64,000 nucleotides of DNA from CAZWLY01 sp964634465 (GCA_964634465.1 CAZWLY010000003.1:1-64000); one strand, 5' to 3'; shown: positions 52,870 to 61,743, counted from the stretch's first letter. Notes: generated by a model not told the origin, from the sequence alone. A program made the numbers and translations.

Positions 52870-53702
52870 GCCAAGCGACAACCGCTCCACGCCGCATCCT
52901 CAGGGTCAACGCCGATGATCTGGGCTTTACCCCCGGCGTGACCGACGGCATCCTCAAGGCCCACCAGGAGGGCATCGTCACCCATGCCTCGATCATGCCC
53001 AACGGCCTGGATTTCGATCGGGCGGCCGCCCTGTGCCTGGAGCGGCCCGCTCTGAAGGTGGGGGTTCATCTGGTCCTGACCTGGGGCCGGCCTGTTTTGA
53101 GCCCCGAGGCCGTGCCTTCCCTGGTCGGCCCGGAGGGAACGTTTCATCCCCTAAAGGTTTTTCTGAGGCGACTCCTGACCGGCCGGATCAACCGGGCCGA
53201 AGTCGGCCGGGAATGGCGGGCCCAAGTGGAAAAGGTGATTCAGGCGGGCATCAGGCCGGGCCACCTGGACAGTCACCATCATGTCCACGTCTTTCCGGGC
53301 TGCTTCCGGGCCGCGGTTGGGATCGTGGCGGATTGCGGGTTGGACTGGCTGCGCCGCCCGGTCGAGAGGATCAGAGGAGGGGCGTATTCGACCCCGTCGG
53401 CCAAAAGCCTGCTCCTGGCCGGGTTGTGCCGCCGCCGGTGGCCCTGCCGGTCGGCCGATCACTTTGCCGGGCTGGCCGTTCATGACCTTGCCGATTTCGG
53501 GCCGGCCCTGGACCGGCTCATCGAAGGCCTCCCTCCCGGCCTGACCGAACTGATGGTCCATCCGGGCGAGCCCGACGACGATGTCCGGCGTGAGGATATT
53601 TTCGTGGACCAGAGACGAACTCAGCTCCAGGCCTTGATCGATCCGGCCCGATTCTCGGTTCTGAAACGGGCCGATGTAACCCTGGACCGGGCCGCCCGAT
53701 AG
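52866..53702 (+). CDS. YdjC/ChbG-family carbohydrate deacetylase
   Basis: The 278-residue protein has the YdjC pattern: VNADDLGF with the metal-binding Asp pair (17-18), VGVHLVLTWGRPVL and DSHHHVHVFP with metal-binding histidines, then MVHPGEPD near the end. Known members remove acetyl groups from N-acetylated sugars such as chitobiose. Here it may deacetylate a HexNAc on a lipid carrier or glycan. It overlaps its upstream neighbour by ATGA. Confidence 0.85.
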   Translation: MSQATTAPRRILRVNADDLGFTPGVTDGILKAHQEGIVTHASIMPNGLDFDRAAALCLERPALKVGVHLVLTWGRPVLSPEAVPSLVGPEGTFHPLKVFLRRLLTGRINRAEVGREWRAQVEKVIQAGIRPGHLDSHHHVHVFPGCFRAAVGIVADCGLDWLRRPVERIRGGAYSTPSAKSLLLAGLCRRRWPCRSADHFAGLAVHDLADFGPALDRLIEGLPPGLTELMVHPGEPDDDVRREDIFVDQRRTQLQALIDPARFSVLKRADVTLDRAAR

Positions 53703-53731
53703 AATTTTTGACCCCAGGCCAGGAAAAGAAA

Positions 53732-54493
53732 ATGACTCCCGACCGAACCGACCCCGACCTGACCATAGTCATTCCCGTCTACAACTACGCCCAGTACGTG
53801 GTCCGGTCCATAGATCAAGTCCTGGCCCATTTCGCCGATTCGGCCTGGAGTTGGGAACTGCTGATAGTCGACGACGGCAGCAACGACGGCACCTTTGAGG
53901 TGATCGAGCGGACATACGGCCGGACGGAAAGGGTTCGACCCATCCGCCTGGAGGTCAATCAAGGCAAGGGGGCGGCGGTGATGGCCGGTCTGCGGGCCGG
54001 CCGGGGCAAGTATCGCCTGTTTTTCGACTGCGACCTGACCTATCCCCTGGAAGACACGGACCGGCTGATCCGGGCTCTGGAGCAGGGAGCCGACGCGGCC
54101 ATAGCCAACCGCCGTCTGCCCGACAGCGTCTGCCAGGTCAAATCGCCGCTCCTGAAAGGCGTTTGCCTGAGGCACCGGGCGGGCCTGTTTTTCAACCGGG
54201 TGGTCCGGGCCATGTTCGGCCTGCCCTACACCGACACCCAGGCCGGGTGCAAGGCCTTTCGGGCCGAAACCGTGGCCCTACTCGAGAATATGGCCATCGC
54301 CGGCTTTGCCTTCGATGTGGAGGTCCTGGTCCGCCTATCCAGAACGGACCGGAAAATCGTCGAGGTGCCGGTCACCTTCAGGATAGTCGATGAGGAGACC
54401 ACGGTTCAGATCTGGTCGGCGGGCCGAAAGATGCTGGCCGATCTGATCCGGCTCAAATGGAACATGATGACGGGGAAATATGGGCCGGGGTGA
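53732..54493 (+). CDS. GT2 glycosyltransferase, DPM-synthase-like
   Basis: This 253-residue protein has IVIPVYNYAQYV, VDDGSNDGTF and the DxD equivalent FFDCDLTYP, then a TQAGCKAFR block typical of polyprenyl-phosphate sugar synthases. No membrane helix is present. I chose the ATG at 53732, which has AGGA upstream; a TTG 24 bases earlier is possible. It lies downstream of a GT-C-like gene and a deacetylase, so it may make the polyprenyl-phospho-sugar for that transferase. It overlaps the next gene by 14 bases. Confidence 0.78.
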   Translation: MTPDRTDPDLTIVIPVYNYAQYVVRSIDQVLAHFADSAWSWELLIVDDGSNDGTFEVIERTYGRTERVRPIRLEVNQGKGAAVMAGLRAGRGKYRLFFDCDLTYPLEDTDRLIRALEQGADAAIANRRLPDSVCQVKSPLLKGVCLRHRAGLFFNRVVRAMFGLPYTDTQAGCKAFRAETVALLENMAIAGFAFDVEVLVRLSRTDRKIVEVPVTFRIVDEETTVQIWSAGRKMLADLIRLKWNMMTGKYGPG

Positions 54494-55154
54494 TCTGCCA
54501 TTCACTACCGACCTGGCCGTCAAGCGGGCCGTCATCGGTTCTTATTTCGGGCCGGCCCATTTTCGTCTGTGGGCCTTTTTGGCCCTCCGAACCTTGGTTC
54601 TGCCCTTAAAGGAGTTCGATGGATTCATTCCCCGGTCGGGCAAGGTCGTCGAGATCGGCTGCGGTCACGGCCTGGTGGCCCAATACCTGGCCCGGCGAAG
54701 CCCGGCCCGGCAGGTGATCGGCTACGACCCGGATGAACGGCGCATCCCCACGGCCAGGGCCGCGGCCAAAGGCCTGGCCAACCTGGAATACCGGCAGACC
54801 ACTTTCGAGGACGACCCCGAGCCGGGTTTGGCGGCGGTGATTATCAACGGCGTGCTCTATCTCCTCCCGGATGAAGACTGCCTCAAGGTGCTGAAGGCGG
54901 TCAGGAACCATTTGACGGCCGGCGGGGTTTTAGTCTTCAGCGATGTCCTGGTCGCCCCCGGCCGCTGGCGGTACCGGTTCCACGTCGCCAGGGAGCGGGT
55001 TTTCGCCGAGGGCGGGTTCACCAGGGGCCAAGGTCTGTTTTTCCGGACTCCCGAGGCGTGGCAAGGCATGCTCGCCGCGGCCGGTTTCAGGGACATTCGG
55101 CCTTTCCATGCCCCGGTGGCCATGCACTCGGTGCTCAACTATGTCTGCCGCTGA
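54480..55154 (+). CDS. Class I SAM-dependent methyltransferase
   Basis: The 224-residue protein shows VVEIGCGHGLVAQYLA (SAM site), VIGYDPDE as the acidic loop and AAVIINGVLYLLPD as motif IV. It is in the general methyltransferase-11/25 group. The ATG lies inside the end of the preceding GT2 gene (14-base overlap), which indicates coupled translation. The substrate is unknown; a lipid or sugar of the adjacent module is likely. Confidence 0.75.
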   Translation: MGRGDLPFTTDLAVKRAVIGSYFGPAHFRLWAFLALRTLVLPLKEFDGFIPRSGKVVEIGCGHGLVAQYLARRSPARQVIGYDPDERRIPTARAAAKGLANLEYRQTTFEDDPEPGLAAVIINGVLYLLPDEDCLKVLKAVRNHLTAGGVLVFSDVLVAPGRWRYRFHVARERVFAEGGFTRGQGLFFRTPEAWQGMLAAAGFRDIRPFHAPVAMHSVLNYVCR

Positions 55155-55181
55155 AACCGGCCCAGGTCGAGGGCGGCGCTC

Positions 55182-56117
55182 GTGAATGATCGGCAGGTCA
55201 GACGCCGGCTTCAAAAAATACTCATCTGCCCGGTTACCGGCGGCAACCTCCAACCGGCTGAACCGGCTGAATTTGGCCAAAATCTGGACCAATACCGGGC
55301 CGGCCGGTTGTGGGATCTGCCCTGGTCGGAATTGAGCGGCTGGTGGGTGTCCGAAGACCGGACCCGGTGGTACCCCGAGGTGGCCGGCATCCCGGTCCTG
55401 ACCCCGGAAACGGCCTTTCTGGCCCGGCCCGAGGGCGGGTTCGAACCCGTGGCCGTCCGGTTGGAGATGAACCCGTTCCTGATGCACCGGCAGACCGATC
55501 CGGAGTACTACAGCCGTTTCGCCCAGGCCGTGTTTTTCAAAACCGAATTCGCCCTGTCCCACCTCAAGGCCGAACACGAAGTGATCGCCGAATGGTTCAG
55601 TTCGGACGGAGCCACCCTGAGCGTGCTCAAGGACCGGGCGGGAGAGGAGGCGGGAGAGCGGCTCCATCTGGCCCTGGATGCCGACTTTCGGGCCCTGAAG
55701 ACAGCGGCCGAACGGGGGCTGACGCCGGTTTGCGCCGATTTGCGGCATCCGATCACGGCCCGGGAAACGATCGATTTCTCATACACCAATTCACTCCACC
55801 ATCTGGGCGATGAAACAAGGGCGACCCTGGGCCACATCTACCGCAGTCTGAAACCGGGCGGCCTGCTGGTCGGGGTGGAGAGTCAGGGGCTTTTGGCCAA
55901 GCTCACCCTGGCCCTGATCGGCGGCTTGCCCTACGCCCTGCTGCCCTATCTGCTCCGGGAGGTGAAGACCGAGCGGGGGCTTTTGGCCGCCTGGCTGAAA
56001 CGCCCACTGGAGGAGCGCCTGGCCGAAGCGGGCATCCCGGCTCGATACGTCAGCGTCAACCGGCGGACGACCCATGTTCTGTACACGGTCTCCAAACCCG
56101 AAGGGGGTCCGGCCTGA
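55182..56117 (+). CDS. Methyltransferase-like protein with N-terminal Trm112-type segment
   Basis: This 311-residue protein begins with KILICPVTGGNLQP, similar to a Trm112-type head but with only one cysteine. A divergent methyltransferase domain follows, with no clean glycine motif, and the SYTNSLHHLGDETRATLGHIYRSLKPGGLLVGV block. The last part is typical of motifs IV-V. It starts with GTG. The stop shares its final base with the GMC gene ATG. Enzymatic activity is uncertain because motif I is poorly preserved. Confidence 0.6.
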   Translation: MNDRQVRRRLQKILICPVTGGNLQPAEPAEFGQNLDQYRAGRLWDLPWSELSGWWVSEDRTRWYPEVAGIPVLTPETAFLARPEGGFEPVAVRLEMNPFLMHRQTDPEYYSRFAQAVFFKTEFALSHLKAEHEVIAEWFSSDGATLSVLKDRAGEEAGERLHLALDADFRALKTAAERGLTPVCADLRHPITARETIDFSYTNSLHHLGDETRATLGHIYRSLKPGGLLVGVESQGLLAKLTLALIGGLPYALLPYLLREVKTERGLLAAWLKRPLEERLAEAGIPARYVSVNRRTTHVLYTVSKPEGGPA

Positions 56118-57766
56118 TGGATTTCGTGGTCGTCGGTTCCGGACCGAGCGGCCTCAACGCCGCCTTGACCCTGCTCCAAATGGGCCACCAGGTCGAGGTC
56201 TGGGACGTGGGCCGGACAGAGCCCGATTTTCCCGCACCCGAGGCGTCCTTCACCGAACTGGTCTCCCGTCTGGCCGATCCCCAGGCCTTTTTCTTCGGCT
56301 CGGGTTACCAGGCCCTCATCCCGCCGGGCCGGGGCGAGGTGTTCGACTATCCGCCCAGTCGGACGTTCATGATCCGTCGGGATGATCCACTCTGGCCTTA
56401 CGGCGAGGACGGTTTCAGGCCAATCGCCTCTTTCGACCTGGGCGGTCTGGGCGTGGGCTGGGGGGCCAACGTATCCACCTTTGACGACAACGACCTGGCC
56501 GGATTTCCCATCTCGGCCGCCGACCTGGCGGCAGGCTACCAGGAGGCCTGCCGCCGGGTGGGTGTGGCCGGGCCGGCCGGTGATGACGACCTGACCCCTT
56601 TTTTGCCCGGCCTGGAGGCGACCCGGCCGCCCTTGAGGTTGACCGACCACGACCGGGCCGTCCTGGCCGCGTACGAGAGCCGGAGGGGACGGCTCAACCG
56701 CCTGGGGGTCCGGCTCGGGCTGGCCCGGATGGCGGTAGAGACCGGAGCCGATGAAAAGGCGCGGTGTTCATACTGCGGGCGGTGTCTGTGGGGCTGCCCC
56801 CGCGGTTCAATCTACAACCCGGCCGATAAAACCTTGGCCGCCTGCCGGCGTTATCCCGGCTTCAAATACCTCCCCGATCGACTGGTTATCGACTTCGAAA
56901 CCCGCCAGGGTCGGGTCACAGCCGGAAGATTCATCGATTTGGCCACGGGCAAGAGGGAGTCCGCGCCCTGCCGGGCCGTGCTCCTGGCCGCCGGAGCCCT
57001 CCAATCGGGGGCCATCTATCTTCGGACAATCAAGAATAGCCGGGAAAAGACTCTCGGCTGGGCGATGTGGATGACCAAATCGGTCATGGACACCAGAGTG
57101 GTCAAGATCCCCTATCTCCGGCCCGGTCTGATCGGCCGGCCGTTGAACGAAGACCACTTCCAGTTCAACCGGCTGATTATGGCCGTCATCGATTCGAACA
57201 ACCGGCCTTGGCCGTCTTATGTCCACGGAGAGATTCTGTCCTTGACCAGCCTGCTCCACCATCCGCTGATGGAGTCCCTCCGCCTGGGGTCGCGGCTGGC
57301 CCGGCGTGTATTCCCGGTCCTGGCTTCCGGGCTGGGGGTGGTGACGTTGTTTTTTGCGGATCGCCCCGAAAAAGGGAACGGGCTGGTTCTGGAAGACGAC
57401 CCCCATTCTCCGACCGGCGACCGAGTCGTGATCCGCTACCGGGAGACGGAAGCCAAACGGCTCATGATCGCCCGAACGGTCCGCAAAACGATCAGGGCGT
57501 TGAGGGCCATGGGCTGCCTGGTCCCTCCGGCTGGAATCAAGTATCTACCGCCGGGAGCCGGCATCCACTACGCCGGGACCATACCCATGGGATCGCCCGG
57601 AGACCCCTTGGGCTGCGATGCCCAGGGCCGGAGCGGGGCTTTGGGAAACATGTACATCGCCGACGGGGCCGCTTTCCCGGAGCTGCCCTCCAAGAGCATC
57701 ACCCTGTCCCTGATCGCCAACGCCATCAGAACGGCTCGACAGGCGGGGCGGGCCGAGGGGAACTGA
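56117..57766 (+). CDS. GMC-type flavin oxidoreductase with a ferredoxin-like cysteine motif
   Basis: The 549-residue protein has the FAD-binding GSGPSG at residues 7-12. Its C-terminus shows HYAGTIPMGS and YIADGAAFPELPS, typical of GMC alcohol/sugar oxidoreductases. Cys217, Cys220, Cys223 and Cys227-Pro form CX2CX2CX3CP, the pattern of [4Fe-4S] ferredoxins, within CSYCGRCLWGCP. A flavin-plus-iron-sulfur enzyme would pass electrons to a carrier instead of oxygen. With the SDR two genes downstream it may invert a hydroxyl by oxidation and reduction. The substrate is unknown. Confidence 0.8.
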   Translation: MDFVVVGSGPSGLNAALTLLQMGHQVEVWDVGRTEPDFPAPEASFTELVSRLADPQAFFFGSGYQALIPPGRGEVFDYPPSRTFMIRRDDPLWPYGEDGFRPIASFDLGGLGVGWGANVSTFDDNDLAGFPISAADLAAGYQEACRRVGVAGPAGDDDLTPFLPGLEATRPPLRLTDHDRAVLAAYESRRGRLNRLGVRLGLARMAVETGADEKARCSYCGRCLWGCPRGSIYNPADKTLAACRRYPGFKYLPDRLVIDFETRQGRVTAGRFIDLATGKRESAPCRAVLLAAGALQSGAIYLRTIKNSREKTLGWAMWMTKSVMDTRVVKIPYLRPGLIGRPLNEDHFQFNRLIMAVIDSNNRPWPSYVHGEILSLTSLLHHPLMESLRLGSRLARRVFPVLASGLGVVTLFFADRPEKGNGLVLEDDPHSPTGDRVVIRYRETEAKRLMIARTVRKTIRALRAMGCLVPPAGIKYLPPGAGIHYAGTIPMGSPGDPLGCDAQGRSGALGNMYIADGAAFPELPSKSITLSLIANAIRTARQAGRAEGN

Positions 57767-57773
57767 CCGGCCG

Positions 57774-58238
57774 ATGCATCGCCCGGCGGCAAACGATACC
57801 AAGAGCCGGATTTGGGAATTGGACCAGCCCGGCTACAGGCTCGCCTGTCGGCACCTGGGCCTGGACGGCGGCTCGGAAAAATTGCGGGCCAAGGTGGGGG
57901 ACTATCTGCTGGCCGTCGGGGCCTTGGAGCCCGCTCCGGAAGGGTTCAAACTCTACGTGGCCCGGTCGGGCGACTCGGCCTGGGAACTCAGGTTCATCGA
58001 TCTGTGGACCGGCCTGTTCTGGCCGTCCCATCCCTGGCGCTACCGGTTGAACGCCATCCTGGCGGTGCATGAATGTGATCCCCAAGGCCGCGACTCCATT
58101 TTGAGGGGAGGCAACGCCCGTAAGGCCGGCCTGATCGGCTTCGGCTTGGAGCTTCTGGCCACAGCGCTCGGCTTGCCGTTTTGGGCCGTCGGGGCCTATA
58201 TTGGATACCTGCTGGGAAGGAGACGGGCCGGAACATGA
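57774..58238 (+). CDS. Hypothetical protein with one C-terminal membrane helix
   Basis: I do not recognise this 154-residue protein. The N-terminal 115 residues are soluble, acidic and Trp-rich, with WTGLFWPSHPWRYRLNAIL as a distinctive segment. The end has one hydrophobic helix followed by LLGRRRAG, which looks like a tail anchor with a cytoplasmic positive end. It is placed tightly between the GMC oxidoreductase (7 bases) and the SDR (4-base overlap), so it is probably a membrane partner of one of these enzymes. Confidence 0.6.
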   Translation: MHRPAANDTKSRIWELDQPGYRLACRHLGLDGGSEKLRAKVGDYLLAVGALEPAPEGFKLYVARSGDSAWELRFIDLWTGLFWPSHPWRYRLNAILAVHECDPQGRDSILRGGNARKAGLIGFGLELLATALGLPFWAVGAYIGYLLGRRRAGT

Positions 58239-59017
58239 ATCCAGCCGGATGGACGGTGCTGATAACCGGGGCTTCACGCGGTCTGGGCGCGGCCCTGGTC
58301 AGAGCTTGGCTCAGCCGGGGGGCGGTGGTGATCGGGATGGCCCGGAACCAAGCCGGACTGGACGCGCTGCGCCAGCAGGCCGACCTGTCCGGCTGGGCCG
58401 ATCGGTTGAGGACGGCTCCGGCCGATGTGATCCGACCGGATTCGGTGATCTCGGCCCTTGAGAGTCTGGCGGTCGATCCGAAGATTGTGGATGTGGTCGT
58501 GGCCAATGCCGGAATCAAGCTCCAGACCGACGAATTGCTGGATCAGGAGAATTACCGCCTCACCCTGGAGACCAACCTGTTCGGCGCGATGAACACCCTG
58601 GCCCCGATCCTGCCGGCCATGGCCGCCCGCAACGCGGGCCGAGTGGTCCTTGTCTCCTCCATGGGCCGACACCATGGCATGACCGCCAGCGGAAGCTACA
58701 ACGCCTCCAAGGCGGCCTTGAGTATTTTCGGTGAATCGCTGCGGATGGATCTTCTGCGACGGGGACTGACTGGGATTCGGGTGTCGGTGGTCGAACCGGG
58801 TTTGCTGGCCACCGATATGACCGCCCTATCCGGGTTGTCCAAGCTGTTGATGATCGATGCCGAGCGCGCCGCAGAGGCCATAGTCGACGGGGTGATCCAA
58901 GGGCGGGCCCAGATTTCACCGCCCCTGATCATGTCTCTGCTGACCAGAATCGTTTCCGCCTTGCCGGCCCGACTGAGAGCCAGGATACTGCTGGGCGCGG
59001 CTAAAGACAGGAAGTAA
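58235..59017 (+). CDS. Short-chain dehydrogenase/reductase
   Basis: The 260-residue classical SDR shows TGASRGLGAALV at about residues 10-21, NAGIKLQ, the catalytic Ser in VLVSSMG and YNASK. A C-terminal hydrophobic segment of about 25 residues with Leu and Ala may form a membrane dock, as in lipid-linked sugar reductases. It overlaps the small membrane-anchored gene by ATGA. It may complete a redox epimerisation begun by the GMC enzyme, in analogy to DprE1/DprE2. Confidence 0.82.
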   Translation: MNPAGWTVLITGASRGLGAALVRAWLSRGAVVIGMARNQAGLDALRQQADLSGWADRLRTAPADVIRPDSVISALESLAVDPKIVDVVVANAGIKLQTDELLDQENYRLTLETNLFGAMNTLAPILPAMAARNAGRVVLVSSMGRHHGMTASGSYNASKAALSIFGESLRMDLLRRGLTGIRVSVVEPGLLATDMTALSGLSKLLMIDAERAAEAIVDGVIQGRAQISPPLIMSLLTRIVSALPARLRARILLGAAKDRK

Positions 59018-59019
59018 AC

Positions 59020-59037
59020 GGGCGGTCACGGCCGCCC
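59020..59037. repeat. Short GC-rich hairpin between SDR and Gfo/Idh genes
   Basis: GGGCGG (59020-59025) and CCGCCC (59032-59037) pair around a 6-base loop, three bases after the SDR stop. No T run follows. It may mark an operon boundary or a processing site; a function is not shown. Confidence 0.3.
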
Positions 59038-59052
59038 ATTGCGGAGAAAACC

Positions 59053-60006
59053 TTGGCCGAAAATGGATCGATAAAGGTTGTTTTCGTTGGAGCCGGGGCG
59101 ATGGGCCGGGAGCACGCCCGGGCCCTGGCCGACGTCCCCGGCGTCGAGCTGGCCGGAATCCACTCCCGGACCCGGAGCCGGGCCGAAGAGCTGGCCCAGG
59201 AGCTCGGCATCGGCGCGGTCTGCGACTCGGTGGCCGAGCTTTACGACAAGACCCGGGCCGAGTTGGCGGTCATGGCCGTGCCCGAACTCGAGGCCAACGC
59301 CGTGGCCAAGGCCTTGTTCGAGCATCCCTGGAGCGTACTGGCCGAAAAGCCGCTGGGCTACAATCTGGATGACGCCTTGGACATCGCCGAAGCGGCCGAG
59401 GAGAAGGGGCGGCGGGTCTTTGTCGGGCTCAACCGGCGCTTTCTCTCTTCCACCAGGGCGGCCCTGAACTGGCTCGAGGGCGACGGCGGCCGGCGCTTCA
59501 TCCACGTCCAGGATCAGCAGAGCTTGGCCACGGCCCGGCTGGTCGGCCAGCCGGAGAGAGTGGTCGAGTACTGGATGTACGCCAACTCGATCCACCTAGT
59601 CGATTACCTGACCCTCTTCGGCCGGGGCGGAATCGAGCGGGTCGAGGTCCTGGAGCCCTACCGGGGCGAGGCGACCAACATCGTTCTGGCCAAAATCGAG
59701 TTCGAGTCGGGCGACATCGGTCTTTACGAAGGCTTGTGGCGGGGACCGGGGCCCTGGGCGGTGACGGTGAGCACGCCCAACCGCCGCTGGGAGATGCGCC
59801 CCCTGGAGGAAGCCCGCTATCAGCCGGCCGACGAGCGCAAGCTCTACCCGGTCGAGGTCCACCCCTGGGACAAAGAGTTCAAGCCGGGCTTCCGGCTCCA
59901 GGCCGAGAAGGCCGTCGCCGCGTCAAGGGGTGAGGCGACCGATCTGCCGGCGCTGGCCGAAGCGCTGAAGACGATGAGGTTGATTCGGGAGATTTTCGGG
60001 AAGTGA
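59053..60006 (+). CDS. Gfo/Idh/MocA-family oxidoreductase
   Basis: This 317-residue protein has FVGAGAMGREHARAL (NAD(P) site), AEKPLGYNLDDAL with the catalytic Lys, and the family C-terminal domain. It starts with TTG, with GGAGA seven bases upstream. The GTGA overlap ties it to the NeuA-type gene, so it probably acts in the nonulosonate pathway (59053 to end of window), for instance by changing a hydroxyl or amino carbon. It differs clearly from the member at 48225. Confidence 0.85.
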   Translation: MAENGSIKVVFVGAGAMGREHARALADVPGVELAGIHSRTRSRAEELAQELGIGAVCDSVAELYDKTRAELAVMAVPELEANAVAKALFEHPWSVLAEKPLGYNLDDALDIAEAAEEKGRRVFVGLNRRFLSSTRAALNWLEGDGGRRFIHVQDQQSLATARLVGQPERVVEYWMYANSIHLVDYLTLFGRGGIERVEVLEPYRGEATNIVLAKIEFESGDIGLYEGLWRGPGPWAVTVSTPNRRWEMRPLEEARYQPADERKLYPVEVHPWDKEFKPGFRLQAEKAVAASRGEATDLPALAEALKTMRLIREIFGK

Positions 60007-60698
60007 CCGTCATCGGCCTGATCACCGCCCGCGGCGGGTCCAAGACCATTCCCCGGAAGAACGTCTTGCCGGTCGGCGGCAAGCCGCTCATCGCCTGGAG
60101 CATCGAGGCGGCCAAGAAGAGTCGCCTCGACGGCCTGATCGTCTCCACCGACGACGCCGAGATCGCGGAAGTCTGCCGGGCCTGGGGGGCCGAGGTCCCG
60201 TTCACCCGGCCGGCCGAGCTGGCCGGGGACGCCTCGCCCCACATCGACGTCGTCGTCCACGCCGCCGAGTGGATGACGGCCAACCTCGAACCCAGGCCGG
60301 ACTACGTCATGCTTCTCCAGCCGACCTCGCCCTTGAGGACCGCGACCGACATCGACGCCGCCATCGAGCTGGCGCTGAGCCGCAACGCGCCGGCGGTGGC
60401 CAGCGTCCAGGCGGTGGAGCAGCACCCGTACCTCTTGAAGCAACGCCTGGCCGACGGCAGCCTGGCCGACTTCATGGCCAACGACATCGGTTACCTGCGC
60501 CGCCAGGACCTGCCCGAGCTGTTCGCGCCCAACGGGGCGATCTACCTGACCCGGATCGAGGTCATCTTGAACCAGCGGACCTTCTGGCCGGCCGGAACCC
60601 TGGGCTATGAGATGCCGCCCGAGCGCTCCCTGGACGTGGACACGCCCTGGGACCTGTATCTGGCCGATCTGATTTTGAGAGATGAGCCGCGTGGTTAA
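60003..60698 (+). CDS. neuA: CMP-nonulosonate synthetase (NeuA-like)
   Basis: The 231-residue protein has LITARGGSKTIPRKN, LLQPTSPLRTATDI and DVDTPWDL near the C-terminus, typical of CMP-sialate/legionaminate synthetases. It uses CTP to activate the product of NeuB. It is followed, with a 17-base overlap, by neuB and then neuC and neuD. It is paralogous to the CMP-transferase at 39711. Whether the sugar is sialic, legionaminic or another acid cannot be read from this gene. Confidence 0.88.
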   Translation: MTVIGLITARGGSKTIPRKNVLPVGGKPLIAWSIEAAKKSRLDGLIVSTDDAEIAEVCRAWGAEVPFTRPAELAGDASPHIDVVVHAAEWMTANLEPRPDYVMLLQPTSPLRTATDIDAAIELALSRNAPAVASVQAVEQHPYLLKQRLADGSLADFMANDIGYLRRQDLPELFAPNGAIYLTRIEVILNQRTFWPAGTLGYEMPPERSLDVDTPWDLYLADLILRDEPRG

Positions 60699-61743
60699 AT
60701 ACGTCGAACTGGGCGGCCGGAGGATCGGGCCGGGCGAGGCCTGTTTCATCATCGCCGAGGCCGGGGTCAACCACAACGGCGAGCTCGGCCGGGCCCTCGA
60801 GCTGGTCGATGCGGCGGCCGAGGCCAAGGCCGACGCGGTCAAGTTCCAGACCTTCTCGGCCGAGCGGCTGGCCAGCCCCGCTGCGCCCAAGGCCGAGTAC
60901 CAGCGCCGGGGAACCGACGCCGAGGAGAGCCAGTACGACATGCTCCGCTCCCTGGAGCTCAGCGCCGACGATCACCGGAGCTTGTGGGAGCGCTGCCGGA
61001 AAAGGGGGATAATGTTTTTGTCCTCGCCCTTCGACGAGGCGGCGGCCGACTTCCTGGACGAGTTGGGCGTGCCCGGCTTCAAGATACCCTCGGGCGAGCT
61101 GACCAACCTGCCGTTCCTGAGGTACGTGGCGGCCAAGATGAAGCCGATGATCGTCTCCACCGGCATGGCCGACCTCGACGAGGTCGGGGCGGCGCTGGCA
61201 GCCGTCAACCAGACCGGCAACGATCAACTCGTCCTGCTCCACTGCGTCTCCGCCTACCCGGCCGACCCGGCCGAGGCGAACCTGCGGGCCATGGCCGCCC
61301 TGGCCGAGCGCTTCGGGGCGCCGGTCGGCTTCTCCGATCACACCCTGGGCCTGGAGGTCGCCCTGGCCGCGGCGGCGTTGGGAGCGACGGTCATCGAGAA
61401 GCATTTCACCCTGGATCGGGGCCTGCCCGGCCCGGACCACGCCGCCTCCCTCGAACCCGACGAGCTGGCCAGGCTGGTGGCCGGGGTAAGAACCGTCGAG
61501 GCCGCCCTGGGACACGGCAGAAAAGAGCCGACGGCGAGCGAGGCCGAGACCGCCGCCGTGGCCCGCAAGAGTCTCGTCGCCGCCGCCGACATCCCGGCCG
61601 GGGCGACGATCACCACCGAGATGCTCATCGCCAAGCGGCCCGGCGCCGGCATCCCGCCGGCCAAGATCGGCGAAGTCGTCGGCCGGCGGGCTCGGCAGGA
61701 CATCCCGGCCGGGACGCTGGTGGCCTGGGGAATGCTGGCTTGA
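60682..61743 (+). CDS. neuB: Nonulosonate synthase (NeuB-like)
   Basis: This 353-residue protein has the NeuB barrel (IAEAGVNHNGELGRALEL, DAVKFQTF, KIPSGEL, MIVSTGMA, VIEKHFTLDR) and a SAF C-terminal domain from about residue 285. It condenses PEP with an N-acetylated hexosamine derived from NeuC action. Its active-site blocks are closer to canonical NeuB/LegI than those of the paralogue at 34428-35486. The stop overlaps the TTG of neuC. Confidence 0.9.
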   Translation: MSRVVKYVELGGRRIGPGEACFIIAEAGVNHNGELGRALELVDAAAEAKADAVKFQTFSAERLASPAAPKAEYQRRGTDAEESQYDMLRSLELSADDHRSLWERCRKRGIMFLSSPFDEAAADFLDELGVPGFKIPSGELTNLPFLRYVAAKMKPMIVSTGMADLDEVGAALAAVNQTGNDQLVLLHCVSAYPADPAEANLRAMAALAERFGAPVGFSDHTLGLEVALAAAALGATVIEKHFTLDRGLPGPDHAASLEPDELARLVAGVRTVEAALGHGRKEPTASEAETAAVARKSLVAAADIPAGATITTEMLIAKRPGAGIPPAKIGEVVGRRARQDIPAGTLVAWGMLA

